DNA from: Chloroflexota bacterium
GTDB taxonomy: Bacteria > Chloroflexota > Dehalococcoidia > DSTF01 > RBG-16-68-14
Direction: 5' to 3'
Length of the DNA stretch: 40,348 nt
Assembly (NCBI GenBank): GCA_022562155.1
Contig: JADFPV010000019.1
Coordinates: forward strand, 1-40,348
Shown: positions 17,845 to 25,492 of the stretch, in pieces
How positions within the stretch are numbered: the first letter of the stretch is position 1
How the letters are laid out: every line of letters starts with the position of its first letter
Notes under the pieces: generated by a model
The model's database searches: none
Told to the model about the DNA's origin: nothing
What the model saw: the letters and a program-made list of their open reading frames with translations, nothing else
Program-made: the position numbers and the translations under genes

Positions 17845-17850
17845 TATAAT
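17845..17850 (+). promoter_or_regulatory. -10 element for thiL, leaderless start
   Basis: A consensus TATAAT ends 6 bases before the GTG at 17857, so transcription should begin at or next to the start codon. There is no Shine-Dalgarno sequence. Confidence 0.6.
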
Positions 17851-17856
17851 CGACCC

Positions 17857-18867
17857 GTGAAGGTTTCTGAGCTTGGTGAGTTCGGTTTGATCGAACGCCT
17901 GACTGAGGTGCTCGCGGCGGAGAACGACGGTGTAGCCCCAGAGCGGCTTCTGGTCGGCATCGGCGACGACGCTGCTGTCTGGCGCAATGACACCAGTGCG
18001 ACGGTCGCCACGACCGATACGCTGGTCGCGGACGTGCACTTTCTGCCGGGCCGGACGCCCTGGCGAGACGTTGGCTGGAAGTCGATCGCCGTGAACGTCA
18101 GCGACATCGCGGCGATGGGCTGCTGGCCGAACTTCGCCCTCATTACGCTTGGCCTGCCGGCGGACATTGAGAGCGACGACATGGAGGAGCTGTACGCCGG
18201 GGTTGGTGAGGCGGCCAAGAACTACGGCGTCACTGTTACCGGCGGCGACGTTGTGCGGGCGCCGGTCGTCTTTGTGTCGGTCGTGCTGACGGGGCGCGCC
18301 GAACTGGACGACGATGGCCAGGCGCGCGTGCTCCTACGGAGCGGCGCCAAGGCCGGCGATAAGATCGCCGTCACGGGCTCGCTCGGAGCCGCGGCGGCCG
18401 GCCTGCGGGTGCTCTTGCGCGGCGGCGGGGAATCGGAGGATGAACAGGAACTGATCGACCGCCACCAGCGGCCTGACGCTCGTGTCGAGGCAGGGACCAC
18501 CGCACTGGACCTGGGCATTCGCTGCGGCATCGACATCAGCGATGGCCTGCTGCGCGACCTTGCCCACGTCTGCCAGGCGAGCGACGTTGGCGCGAACATC
18601 CAAAGCGAACAGTTGCCGATCGATTCAGCCCTCAAGCAAGTGTTCGAACCGGCCCAAGCGCTAGCCCTAGCGGCCGGCGGCGGCGAGGATTACGAACTCT
18701 TGCTCGTGGGTGAGGAGACGCTGCTAGAAGAGCTGGGGGAGCAGATCGACGTCCCCCTCACAGTAATCGGAGAGATCACGGCCGATGACGCGCATCGAGT
18801 CAGGCTGCTCACGGCGTCAGGCCAGGGTATCGAACTGCCCTCCGAGGGGTGGGACCATCTCGCGTAA
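17857..18867 (+). CDS. thiL: thiamine-monophosphate kinase ThiL
   Basis: The GTG at 17857 (VKVSELGEFGLIERL) gives 336 residues, the normal family size; upstream in-frame codons belong to the divergent gene. Motifs are LLVGIGDDAAVW, TTDTLVADVHFLPG, SIAVNVSDIAAMGCWP, VTGGDVVRAP, and DISDGLLRDLAH near the end. The enzyme phosphorylates thiamine monophosphate to thiamine diphosphate in the cytoplasm. It heads a plus-strand operon with tsaE, tsaB and ndk, an arrangement that recurs in bacteria. Confidence 0.95.
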   Translation: MKVSELGEFGLIERLTEVLAAENDGVAPERLLVGIGDDAAVWRNDTSATVATTDTLVADVHFLPGRTPWRDVGWKSIAVNVSDIAAMGCWPNFALITLGLPADIESDDMEELYAGVGEAAKNYGVTVTGGDVVRAPVVFVSVVLTGRAELDDDGQARVLLRSGAKAGDKIAVTGSLGAAAAGLRVLLRGGGESEDEQELIDRHQRPDARVEAGTTALDLGIRCGIDISDGLLRDLAHVCQASDVGANIQSEQLPIDSALKQVFEPAQALALAAGGGEDYELLLVGEETLLEELGEQIDVPLTVIGEITADDAHRVRLLTASGQGIELPSEGWDHLA

Positions 18868-19342
18868 CGCGGAGTTTGTCTGCCGGACTCCTTCCGAGAC
18901 GCGGCGTCTTGGCGCTCGCATCGGACGGCTGCTGGAGGCCGGCGACGTCCTGCTATTGCAAGGAGAGCTGGGGAGCGGGAAGACGGTCTTCGCGCAGGGC
19001 ATCGGTGAGGGGCTCAAGGTGGTGGAGCCGGTCAAGAGTTCGTCGTTCGTCCTGGTGAACGAGTACCACGGCCGCCTTGCCGTCCACCACGCCGATCTGT
19101 ATCGGCTCGAGGAGCCGTCGCAGGTGTTCGACCTGGGCCTCGAGGAGATCGCGGCGCCTGGGGTTCTCCTCGTCGAGTGGCCGGAGCGCGCTTGGGGCGA
19201 GCTGCCGCCGGAGCATCTGTTGGTGCGCATCAGCGACGCTAACGGGGCCGGACGGAAGCTCACGCTGGAACCGCGAGGCGCACGATATGAGGATCTCCTC
19301 AGCCAGCTGGCGGCGCGCGGCAAGCGCAAGGTTCGCCGGTGA
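18785..19342 (+). CDS. tsaE: tRNA threonylcarbamoyladenosine biosynthesis ATPase TsaE
   Basis: The core is complete: PSETRRLGARIGRLLEAGD, Walker A GELGSGKTVF, SSSFVLVNEYHG, HADLYRLEEP and LLVEWPERAW. TsaE is the ATPase of the TsaBDE complex that makes t6A37 in ANN-decoding tRNAs. The start is doubtful. The only ATG/GTG/TTG is at 18785, which gives 185 residues, a non-conserved extension of about 27 residues and an 83-base overlap with thiL. A rare ATC at 18857 after AGGGGTGGG would give the usual family start. TsaD and TsaC are not in the window. Confidence 0.93.
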   Translation: MTRIESGCSRRQARVSNCPPRGGTISRNAEFVCRTPSETRRLGARIGRLLEAGDVLLLQGELGSGKTVFAQGIGEGLKVVEPVKSSSFVLVNEYHGRLAVHHADLYRLEEPSQVFDLGLEEIAAPGVLLVEWPERAWGELPPEHLLVRISDANGAGRKLTLEPRGARYEDLLSQLAARGKRKVRR

Positions 19343-20052
19343 CCGAACAGCTCGAACTGTCGCTGGAGTTGTCGATCGATACCTGCTCCGATATGGCATC
19401 GATTGCGCTCTCACGAGAGGGCGTTCTGCAGGTCGAGCTGACGTGGAATATAGATAGAGACCACTCTAGACAGCTACTGCCGGCCATCGATGGCCTTCTC
19501 GGCCGTCTGAGCGCGTCTCAGACCGATCTGACAGCGCTGTTCGTGGCGAAAGGGCCTGGGAGCTATGCAGGCGTTCGCGCAGGGGTCAGCACCGCCAAGG
19601 GCCTCGCGTTCGCGCTGGAGCAGCCGCTGGTGGGAGTGGGCCGGCTAGAGATCGAAGCGTACGGCTGGAGGGCGGCCGGCGGGCCGATCGTCGCTGTGCA
19701 TCGCGCCGGGCGAAACGAGGCCGCCTGGGCAGCGTACGAGGCCAAGCCAACTTGGCGAGAGACCTCAGCGCCCCGCCTTACCCCGTGGGACGAGCTGGCC
19801 GGCGAGCTGCCGGACAAGGCGCTGGTCACGGGTGAGCTAGAAGAGGACATCGCTGCGGCAATATCAGAGCGTGGTCATCGCATCGTCATGGGCGCTGCGA
19901 CCCTCCGGCGAGCCGCCCTGTTGGCGGAGCTGGGCTGGCAGCGGCTCAGCTCCGGCGAGACGGATGATCCTAAGTCGCTCGTCCCTCTATACTTGCGGGA
20001 GCCCGCTATTGGACCGCAGAAGCCGCAACAGGAGCGCAGGCCGAAGAAGTAA
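19339..20052 (+). CDS. tsaB: tRNA threonylcarbamoyladenosine biosynthesis protein TsaB
   Basis: The GTG at 19339 overlaps the tsaE stop by 4 bases (GTGA). The protein has 237 residues. Motifs are LSIDTCSDMASIAL at the N-terminus, FVAKGPGSYAGVRAGVSTAKGLAFAL (about residues 69-94) and the late LVPLYLREPAI, all typical of TsaB. TsaB is an inactive ASKHA-fold paralog of TsaD that scaffolds the t6A-forming complex. The ndk gene follows after 3 bases. Confidence 0.95.
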   Translation: MTEQLELSLELSIDTCSDMASIALSREGVLQVELTWNIDRDHSRQLLPAIDGLLGRLSASQTDLTALFVAKGPGSYAGVRAGVSTAKGLAFALEQPLVGVGRLEIEAYGWRAAGGPIVAVHRAGRNEAAWAAYEAKPTWRETSAPRLTPWDELAGELPDKALVTGELEEDIAAAISERGHRIVMGAATLRRAALLAELGWQRLSSGETDDPKSLVPLYLREPAIGPQKPQQERRPKK

Positions 20053-20055
20053 ACT

Positions 20056-20505
20056 ATGGAACGAACACTGTTCCTCATCAAGCCAGACGCGCTGCAACGC
20101 GGCCTTGCTGGTGAGATCATATCGCGCATGGAGCGACGCGGCCTCAAGATCGTCGGCATGAAGCTCATGCAGCTCGACGATGCGTTAGCGCGGCGGCACT
20201 ACGCGGAACATGAAGGCAAGCCGTTTCTCGAATCGCTGATTAGCTTCATTACGTCGGGACCGCTGATCGCGGCGGCGCTTGAAGGGCCGAACGCCATCGA
20301 GCTGGTCCGCAAGCAGATGGGCGCGACGGATCCTCAGAATGCGGATTCCGGGACGATCCGCGGCGACCTGGCGCTCTTCGTGCAGTACAACCTGATCCAC
20401 GGGTCCGATTCGCCCGAGTCGGCCGAACGCGAACTCGGCCTTTTCTTCGGAGACGGCGAACTCGTGTCGTGGGAACGCAACATCGACCCCTGGGTCTTTG
20501 AGTAG
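20056..20505 (+). CDS. ndk: nucleoside diphosphate kinase
   Basis: The protein has 149 residues, the family norm. It starts [21 protein letters not shown]. The Kpn-loop region [16 protein letters not shown] is intact, and the phosphorylated histidine is His115 in [16 protein letters not shown]. It transfers gamma-phosphate between nucleoside di- and triphosphates. It lies 3 bases after tsaB in the same operon. Confidence 0.98.
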   Translation: MERTLFLIKPDALQRGLAGEIISRMERRGLKIVGMKLMQLDDALARRHYAEHEGKPFLESLISFITSGPLIAAALEGPNAIELVRKQMGATDPQNADSGTIRGDLALFVQYNLIHGSDSPESAERELGLFFGDGELVSWERNIDPWVFE

Positions 20506-21037
20506 CGCCTCCAAGCATCTCTGCATCCGCCCTGAGACGTCGTCGGACTTCGATGACATACATCGCATCGTGACCGCAGCCTTCGGCCGCGAGAACGAGG
20601 CGCGGCTGGTCCGGCTGCTACGCGCCGATGCCGACGCGTACATCCCCCAGCTGACGCTGGTCGCGGAAGACGGCGACGAGATCGTCGGTCACATCATGCT
20701 CAGCAGCGCGACGATCCATGGCGAGCAGAATTGGCGTGTGCTGGCGTTGGGTCCGCTCGCGGTGACGCCGGAGCGGCAGAGGACAGGTGTCGGCATCGCG
20801 CTGACGGAGGCTTCGCTGGAACTCGCCGACGCCCGCGGCGATTCTTTAGTCGTGCTGCTCGGCCATCCGACGTACTATCCTCGGTTTGGGTTCGAGTCCG
20901 CGCGTGGGCGCGGGATCGAACCGCCTACGGCGATGATGTCCGATGCGGCGTTCATGGTAAAGGCGTTATCGAACTACGATGAGCGCATTCGCGGGAAGTT
21001 TGCGTACGCGCCGGCATTCGACGAGGTATCGTCCTAG
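20498..21037 (+). CDS. GNAT-family acetyltransferase (YhbS-like)
   Basis: It begins at a TTG at 20498 that overlaps the ndk stop by 8 bases, so it is probably translationally coupled. The protein has 179 residues. The acetyl-CoA motif is [20 protein letters not shown], followed by [20 protein letters not shown], the signature of the YhbS/COG3153 group. The substrate is unknown. The gene converges with rsfS, with 10 bases between the stops and no hairpin. Confidence 0.88.
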   Translation: MSSASKHLCIRPETSSDFDDIHRIVTAAFGRENEARLVRLLRADADAYIPQLTLVAEDGDEIVGHIMLSSATIHGEQNWRVLALGPLAVTPERQRTGVGIALTEASLELADARGDSLVVLLGHPTYYPRFGFESARGRGIEPPTAMMSDAAFMVKALSNYDERIRGKFAYAPAFDEVSS

Positions 21038-21047
21038 GCGTCTTGTA

Positions 21048-21434
21048 CTACTGGATGCGGACGACTTCGGTGGCGTCCTGCCACAACTCCTCAAGCGCAT
21101 AGTAGCCCCGCAGGTCCGTCGAGAAGATGTGCAGGATAATGGCGCCGTAGTCGACCAGCACCCAACCTGAATCGCTGTCGCCCTCGCGATGCATCGGTTT
21201 GACGCCCTCGCTGCGCAGGTCCTTGTCGACGATCTCGATGAGCGCGCGCATCTGACGTGAGTTGACGGCGGTGGCGATGACAAAGTAGTCGGCGAAGGAA
21301 GCGACGCCGCTGATGTCGAGGAGCAAGATGTCCTCCGCTTGACGGTCCGCCAGCAGATCCACGATGTGGCGGGCGAGATCAGCCGGCTTGTCCAGTACGC
21401 GTTCTTCGGACGGTGTTGTTGCAGGTGTCGGCAT
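21048..21434 (-). CDS. rsfS: ribosome silencing factor RsfS
   Basis: The ATG at 21434 (MPTPATTPSEERVL) is chosen because a TATACT -10 lies just upstream; a longer frame would start upstream of that promoter. The protein has 128 residues. Family motifs are ADRQAEDILLLDISG, SFADYFVIATAVNSRQMRAL and DSGWVLVDYGAIILHIFS. RsfS binds uL14 of the large subunit and blocks subunit joining under starvation. It is divergent from mnmA. Confidence 0.96.
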   Translation of the reverse strand: MPTPATTPSEERVLDKPADLARHIVDLLADRQAEDILLLDISGVASFADYFVIATAVNSRQMRALIEIVDKDLRSEGVKPMHREGDSDSGWVLVDYGAIILHIFSTDLRGYYALEELWQDATEVVRIQ

Positions 21435-21443
21435 GCGTTCGCC

Positions 21444-21449
21444 AGTATA
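21444..21449 (-). promoter_or_regulatory. -10 element for rsfS, leaderless start
   Basis: TATACT on the minus strand ends 9 bases before the ATG at 21434, so the predicted leader is only about 2-3 bases. Confidence 0.5.
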
Positions 21450-21495
21450 CCACTCGAACCTGAGCGCGACCGCGTGCACTCTCGTGCGCACGCGG

Positions 21496-21501
21496 TAGAA
21501 T
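21496..21501 (+). promoter_or_regulatory. -10 element for mnmA, leaderless start
   Basis: TAGAAT ends 7 bases before the ATG at 21509. There is no Shine-Dalgarno sequence. The ATG at 21500 would lie within the -10 element, which argues against it as the start. Confidence 0.5.
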
Positions 21502-21508
21502 GAACTGT

Positions 21509-22600
21509 ATGAGCCGCCAACGAGTTGTTGTCGCGATGAGCGGGGGTGTCGACTCCTCAGTCGCCGCCGGGCTGCTGGCGCGTGAAGGGTACGACGTTAT
21601 CGGCGTTACGATGCGGCTGTGGGCGCAAGAAGACCCACAGGCGCCTCGCTACCATCGGCGCTGCTGTTCGGTCGAGGACATCGACGACGCGCGCGCCGCG
21701 GCCGATGTCCTGGGCATCCCCCACTATGTCGTCAACCTGGAGGAGGAGTTCGCCGCGAACGTCGTCGACTACTTCATCGAGGAGTACGGCCGTGGGCGTA
21801 CCCCCAACCCCTGTCTGCCGTGTAACGAGCATGTCAAGTTTCGAGCGCTCATGGAGCGTGCGAGCGCCCTGGAGGCCAAATATCTCGCCACCGGTCACTA
21901 TGCGCGGATCACGTCCTTCGAAGGCTCCTATAGGCTTCACAACGCTGCAGATGAGGATAAGGACCAGTCCTACGTGCTGTACATGCTTGGGCAGGACGAT
22001 CTAGCACGAGTCCTGTTCCCTATCGGGTCACGTAGGAAGGCCGAAATTCGCACACTCGCAATGGAGATGGGCCTGCCCAATGCCGACAAGCCCGACAGCG
22101 CGGACATCTGCTTCCTGCCCACCGAGGACTACAGGGACTTCATCGCGGAGCGCGTTCCGCAGGTTGCGGGTGACGTCATCGACAGCGACGGCGCCGTCGT
22201 CGGCCGGCACGAGGGGGTGGCAGGCTTCACGATCGGACAGCGAAAAGGGCTCGGCGTTGCGGTCGGAGAGAAGCGCTACGTGACGTCGATCGATCCGCAG
22301 CTCAACGTGATTACGATTGGACCGGAGGAGCGCCTGCTCTCGAGCGGCCTGATGACTGAGGCAGTAACGTGGATCGCGGGAGAGCCTCCAGCGGAGGAGT
22401 TCGAGGCGGAGGTGAAGATCCGCTATCGAACGCCCGCGCGGCCCGCTCAGGTGCGTCTTACCGAGACGGGCGCCCAGGTGCTCTTTCGAGAGCCACAGCG
22501 CGCGATTGCCGCCGGGCAGGCGGCGGTGTTCTATCGTGGCGACGAGGTGCTTGGCGGCGGGATCATCGCTTGTTCCGAATCCGACGCTCAATCTCCGTAA
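21509..22600 (+). CDS. mnmA: tRNA 2-thiouridine(34) synthase MnmA
   Basis: From the ATG at 21509 the protein has 363 residues. The PP-loop is AMSGGVDSSVAAGLL. The catalytic cysteines are Cys105 (TPNPCLPCNEHVKF) and Cys201 (DSADICFLPTEDYRDFI). GHYARI and KDQSYVLYMLGQ are further family blocks. MnmA activates U34 of tRNA-Lys, tRNA-Glu and tRNA-Gln with ATP and inserts sulfur. Cys104-type positions differ from E. coli spacing by an extra Cys in the CLPC stretch, which is common in other phyla. Confidence 0.96.
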   Translation: MSRQRVVVAMSGGVDSSVAAGLLAREGYDVIGVTMRLWAQEDPQAPRYHRRCCSVEDIDDARAAADVLGIPHYVVNLEEEFAANVVDYFIEEYGRGRTPNPCLPCNEHVKFRALMERASALEAKYLATGHYARITSFEGSYRLHNAADEDKDQSYVLYMLGQDDLARVLFPIGSRRKAEIRTLAMEMGLPNADKPDSADICFLPTEDYRDFIAERVPQVAGDVIDSDGAVVGRHEGVAGFTIGQRKGLGVAVGEKRYVTSIDPQLNVITIGPEERLLSSGLMTEAVTWIAGEPPAEEFEAEVKIRYRTPARPAQVRLTETGAQVLFREPQRAIAAGQAAVFYRGDEVLGGGIIACSESDAQSP

Positions 22601-22705
22601 GCGCATCGCCCCAAGCCCCGTGGCTCCGTAGGCTGTAGCGACCGGCGGTCCGCGAACTGGCGAGGCCTGCGACGCTACATTCGCCGTGCTATGATGCAGC
22701 GCTGA

Positions 22706-23059
22706 ATGGAGGTGGTTCGCTTGGGTTACTTGTTGTTTGGGTTGGCCGACTGGCGAGACGTCATCGTGATAGCCGTCGGATCGCTTACGCTGCTCGTCCT
22801 AGTCGCCATCCTGGTCTTCACGGTGGTGCTGGGGCTCCTGGCGCGTTCTCTTCTAGGCACGGTTCGCCGCGTCCTAAACGACGACGTATCGCCATTGATC
22901 AGTTCGGCGCGGGAGACGGTGCACACTGTAAAGGGAACCGCGACCTTCGTAAGCGAGAAGGCCGCGTCGCCCATCATCCGTGTCTACGGTGTTGTGTCAG
23001 GCGCTCGACGTGCCGTGGCCGTGATCACCGGCATCACCCGGCGTCGTGACGACCAATGA
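22706..23059 (+). CDS. small single-span membrane protein, DUF948/YtxG-like
   Basis: The protein has 117 residues from the ATG at 22706. A TTG at 22721, five bases after GGAGGTGG, is an equally good start and gives 112 residues. One long hydrophobic segment (VIVIAVGSLTLLVLVAILVF, about 19-45) is followed by an amphipathic stretch (VSPLISSARETVHTVKGTAT, VSEKAASPIIRVYG) and a basic C-terminus. This resembles the layout of DUF948/YtxG-like proteins. A TATGAT -10 lies at 22690-22695. It is paired with the YtxH-like gene 33 bases downstream, so the two may act together at the envelope. The function is unknown. Confidence 0.75.
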   Translation: MEVVRLGYLLFGLADWRDVIVIAVGSLTLLVLVAILVFTVVLGLLARSLLGTVRRVLNDDVSPLISSARETVHTVKGTATFVSEKAASPIIRVYGVVSGARRAVAVITGITRRRDDQ

Positions 23060-23092
23060 ACACGCCACGCACACAGCGAAAGGAGTTCGACT

Positions 23093-23488
23093 GTGTCTGA
23101 GGAGAACGAGACAACAGAGAACGAGATCTTCGGAGAAGACGGAACAGATAGTCCTGAAGAGGAAAAGCAGGGTCACGGGCCCGGGTTTCGGCTCGGGATC
23201 TTGGTGGGGCTGATCGTAGGCGCGGCTGTCGCGGTCCTCTTCGCTCCGCCAACCGGCGAGGAGGAGCAAGGTACTGTCACGAGCGAGGCCGCAACCGGCA
23301 GCACGTCTTTATCGCCGGACTTCGGCCTGGACAGTTCGTTCGGGCGGATCAGCGACATCATCGAGCAGGTGCGCGCCCGCGTGCGGGAGGCATCCCGCGA
23401 GGCCGAGATCGCCGCTCGCGAGACCGAGGAGCTGGCCCACGCGCGCTTCGCGGAGTTGACGCACCAGGACCGCGCCAGCGAAGAGTAG
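23093..23488 (+). CDS. YtxH-domain-like membrane protein
   Basis: The GTG at 23093 follows AAAGGAG. The protein has 131 residues: an acidic N-terminus (SEENETTENEIFGEDG), one glycine-rich transmembrane segment ending in the YtxH-type signature (GILVGLIVGAAVAVLFAPPTGEE), and a charged, probably helical C-terminus (RVREASREAEIAARETEEL). YtxH proteins are stress-linked envelope proteins of unclear function. It lies 5 bases from the 3' end of the converging tRNA-Ser gene. Confidence 0.8.
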   Translation: MSEENETTENEIFGEDGTDSPEEEKQGHGPGFRLGILVGLIVGAAVAVLFAPPTGEEEQGTVTSEAATGSTSLSPDFGLDSSFGRISDIIEQVRARVREASREAEIAARETEELAHARFAELTHQDRASEE

Positions 23489-23493
23489 CCGCT

Positions 23494-23581
23494 TGGCGGA
23501 GAGGGTGGGATTCGAACCCACGAGGGCTTGCACCCTACACGCTTTCCAGGCGTGCCTGTTCGGCCGCTCCAGCACCTCTCC
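23494..23581 (-). tRNA. tRNA-Ser (anticodon GGA)
   Basis: The 88-base class II tRNA has acceptor stem GGAGAGG with CCTCTCC, discriminator G and an encoded CCA. The anticodon arm is CACGC-CTGGAAA-GCGTG (GGA). The long variable arm (TAGGGTGCAAGCCCT) is typical of tRNA-Ser, and the T arm is GTGGG-TTCGAAT-CCCAC. Confidence 0.96.
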
Positions 23582-23650
23582 GCGCCCGATGGCCTACTGA
23601 CCTGAGGAATTGCCACGGCGGCTCTGGGACGTCGTGGCTGTTGCTGCGTG

Positions 23651-23738
23651 TGGCGGAGAGGGTGGGATTCGAACCCACGAGGGCTTGCACCCTACCGCTT
23701 TTCGAGAACGGCACCTTCGGCCACTCGGACACCTCTCC
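23651..23738 (-). tRNA. tRNA-Ser (anticodon CGA)
   Basis: The acceptor stem matches that of the neighbouring tRNA-Ser, with discriminator G and encoded CCA. The anticodon arm is CCGTT-CTCGAAA-AGCGG (CGA). The variable arm, T arm and acceptor 3' strand are identical to those of tRNA-Ser(GGA), so the two arose by duplication. It lies upstream of the other in the direction of transcription, 69 bases apart. Confidence 0.96.
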
Positions 23739-23744
23739 GGCAAT

Positions 23745-23768
23745 CAGCCCACGGCAGGCCGTGGGCTG
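23745..23768. repeat. perfect hairpin upstream of tRNA-Ser(CGA)
   Basis: A 10-base-pair stem (CAGCCCACGG) closes a 4-base loop between the sortase stop (23800) and the tRNA 5' end. There is no clear T-run on either strand, so it is either a weak terminator for the sortases or a processing structure. Confidence 0.5.
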
Positions 23769-23799
23769 AGCGTCAGTATACCACGGTGCATTGACTCTC

Positions 23800-24522
23800 C
23801 TAGGGCGCGCGTTGCGCGACCGCGTCCCGCGGCTTCTCATAGATGCGCGCCGCCCGCACGATCACGCGCTGGTCGTACTCACCAACACTTGGGTCGAACG
23901 TTCCGCCGCACGTAATCAGGGTGATGCTCTGCTCAGGCGTTTTCCCCACAATCTCTTTCAGGTCAGCGGTGGCTGCGTTCACCTGCTCGCGTGAGATGAC
24001 GCCGTACTTATAGACGGTTCCATCAGTGAGACGCACTTCGATCACATCGTCGCGCTTCAGGTCCTTGAGGTTCCAGAAGACGGCCGGGCCGTAGTTGTAG
24101 TAGTCGACGTGCGCGGAGAAGACGGCATTGCCGCCGTCCACCTCCACCGGGAAGCCGGGTCTAGCGCTGAAGTCATACCAGGCGATCTTCGTCGGACCGT
24201 CCGGCGTTTCCATCACACCGTTGCTATCGACACCCCGCACGACGATCGGCCCTTCAACGCCGAACTTGGGAATCGCGAGCAATTCAATCGGCGCCGCGCT
24301 GGGCGGTGGTGGGGATGCCGTAGGCGTAGGCAGATACTTGCGTACCAGTTGGCGAGGAGTCGCGATGATGGGTGGTGCTTCGTCGGGGGCTGCGGACGGC
24401 TCATCTCCAGCGGTGCCGGCCACGCTCAGCACGAGGAGGACCGCAGCGCCTACGAGCGTGCACAGTCCAACGCCAGTTGTGATGAGTGAGAGCCTGTTCC
24501 AGCCTGTTGCGCGACCGCTCAT
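23800..24522 (-). CDS. class F-type sortase (sortase 1)
   Basis: The protein has 240 residues. One N-terminal membrane anchor (LCTLVGAAVLLVLSVAGTAG, about 20-39) is followed by a Pro-rich linker (TPTASPPPP). The catalytic domain has His138 (FSAHVDY), Cys205 (LITCGGTFD) and Arg219 (YDQRVIV). The TCGGTFD block marks the class F/actinobacterial-type branch rather than SrtA or SrtB. Sortases cut LPXTG-like signals outside the membrane and attach the protein to a cell-wall nucleophile. It is a close paralog of the upstream sortase. The likely local substrate is the LPPTG protein at 32129-32947. Confidence 0.93.
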   Translation of the reverse strand: MSGRATGWNRLSLITTGVGLCTLVGAAVLLVLSVAGTAGDEPSAAPDEAPPIIATPRQLVRKYLPTPTASPPPPSAAPIELLAIPKFGVEGPIVVRGVDSNGVMETPDGPTKIAWYDFSARPGFPVEVDGGNAVFSAHVDYYNYGPAVFWNLKDLKRDDVIEVRLTDGTVYKYGVISREQVNAATADLKEIVGKTPEQSITLITCGGTFDPSVGEYDQRVIVRAARIYEKPRDAVAQRAP

Positions 24523-24569
24523 GATGACACCATCTCGACCGGCGATCTGCCAGCCGCCTTTGTCCCATC

Positions 24570-24575
24570 ATTATA
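24570..24575 (-). promoter_or_regulatory. possible -10 element before sortase 1
   Basis: TATAAT on the minus strand in the 70-base gap between the two sortase genes. No good -35 is visible, so it may allow separate expression of sortase 1. Confidence 0.35.
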
Positions 24576-24592
24576 ATCGGTTGGGTTTGGGG

Positions 24593-25324
24593 TCAGGGCG
24601 AGGCTTGCGCCTCAATAGAGGTGGCGGGGTCTTCGTAGATGCGTTGGGCCCGCACGACAACGCGGTCGTCGTATTCGCCGACGCCTGGGTCGAACGTACC
24701 ACCGCAGGTGATCAGCGTGATCACTTCGGTTGGTGTGTCTCCGACGATCTCCCTTATCGGAGCGGTGGCGGCGTTGTACTGCTTCCGCGATATAACGCTG
24801 TACCGGTACATGGTGCCGTCAGTGAGCCCCACCTCTATCTCGTCTTCCAGTTCGAGATTTCGAAGGTTCCAGAAGACGGCCGGACCGTAATTGTAGTAGT
24901 CCACGTGGCCGGAGAAGACCGCGTTGCCGCCGTCTTCGTCCACCGGATAGCCCGGGCGGGCGCTGAAGTCGTACCAGGCGACCTTCGTCGGGCCGTCCGG
25001 CGTCTCCATCACGCCGTTAACGTCGACTCCCAGGACGACGATCGGCGCCTCTACGCCGAACCTGGGGATGGCGATCCTGTTGATGGCCGCGTCGCTCGGG
25101 GGCGGTAGCTCGGCTGTGGGGGTGGGCGCTGGCGTGAGGATCGCGCTGATGTCGCCAATGTCGACGCTTGTGCCTGGGCCGCTGTAGCCCTTGTCGCCGA
25201 CAGCTCCCGTGATGCTGAGGACGAACAGCACGCCAGCCGCCAACAGCGACACCACGCCCGCGCCCATCACTGCTAGTGAGAGCTTGTTCCAGCGGGCTGG
25301 GCTTTCGGACTCTGCCTGCGTCAT
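24593..25324 (-). CDS. class F-type sortase (sortase 2)
   Basis: The protein has 243 residues with the same plan as sortase 1. A membrane anchor (about 20-43, VVSLLAAGVLFVLSITGAVG) is followed by a Thr-Pro linker (LTPAPTPTAELPPP) and the catalytic domain with His140 (FSGHVDY), Cys207 (LITCGGTFD) and Arg221 (YDDRVVV). The two share long identical blocks such as NGVMETPDGPTK and GPAVFWNL, and differ mainly in the linker and loops. All catalytic residues are intact in both copies, so neither looks like a decaying duplicate. It is transcribed first. Confidence 0.93.
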   Translation of the reverse strand: MTQAESESPARWNKLSLAVMGAGVVSLLAAGVLFVLSITGAVGDKGYSGPGTSVDIGDISAILTPAPTPTAELPPPSDAAINRIAIPRFGVEAPIVVLGVDVNGVMETPDGPTKVAWYDFSARPGYPVDEDGGNAVFSGHVDYYNYGPAVFWNLRNLELEDEIEVGLTDGTMYRYSVISRKQYNAATAPIREIVGDTPTEVITLITCGGTFDPGVGEYDDRVVVRAQRIYEDPATSIEAQASP

Positions 25325-25332
25325 ACGCTTAC

Positions 25333-25338
25333 ATTATG
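25333..25338 (-). promoter_or_regulatory. -10 element for the sortase pair
   Basis: CATAAT on the minus strand ends 8 bases before the ATG at 25324, again giving a nearly leaderless transcript. Confidence 0.45.
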
Positions 25339-25402
25339 AACGACAATCGCGAATCGCGCACTGTAGGCAGGATCACTATCCGATCCGCTACTATGCCCAA
25401 TA

Positions 25403-25436
25403 TGCTGGCAGGCGGGTTATTACCCGCCTGCCAGCA
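25403..25436. repeat. 15-bp perfect inverted repeat between sortase and TolB-like genes
   Basis: TGCTGGCAGGCGGGT and its exact complement flank a TATT loop. It sits in the divergent intergenic region, 56 bases before the plus-strand start. There is no T-run after it, so an operator, attenuator or mRNA stem is as likely as a terminator. Confidence 0.8.
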
Positions 25437-25492
25437 GGATCATGGCAACGCCGATCTGCTCAATCAAGCGATCATCTGAACCGTACATATAG

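Noticed and set aside
22636-22676. TGTAGCG/CGCTACA inverted pair after mnmA as a terminator
   Set aside because: The stem is only 7 base pairs with a 27-base loop and no T-run.
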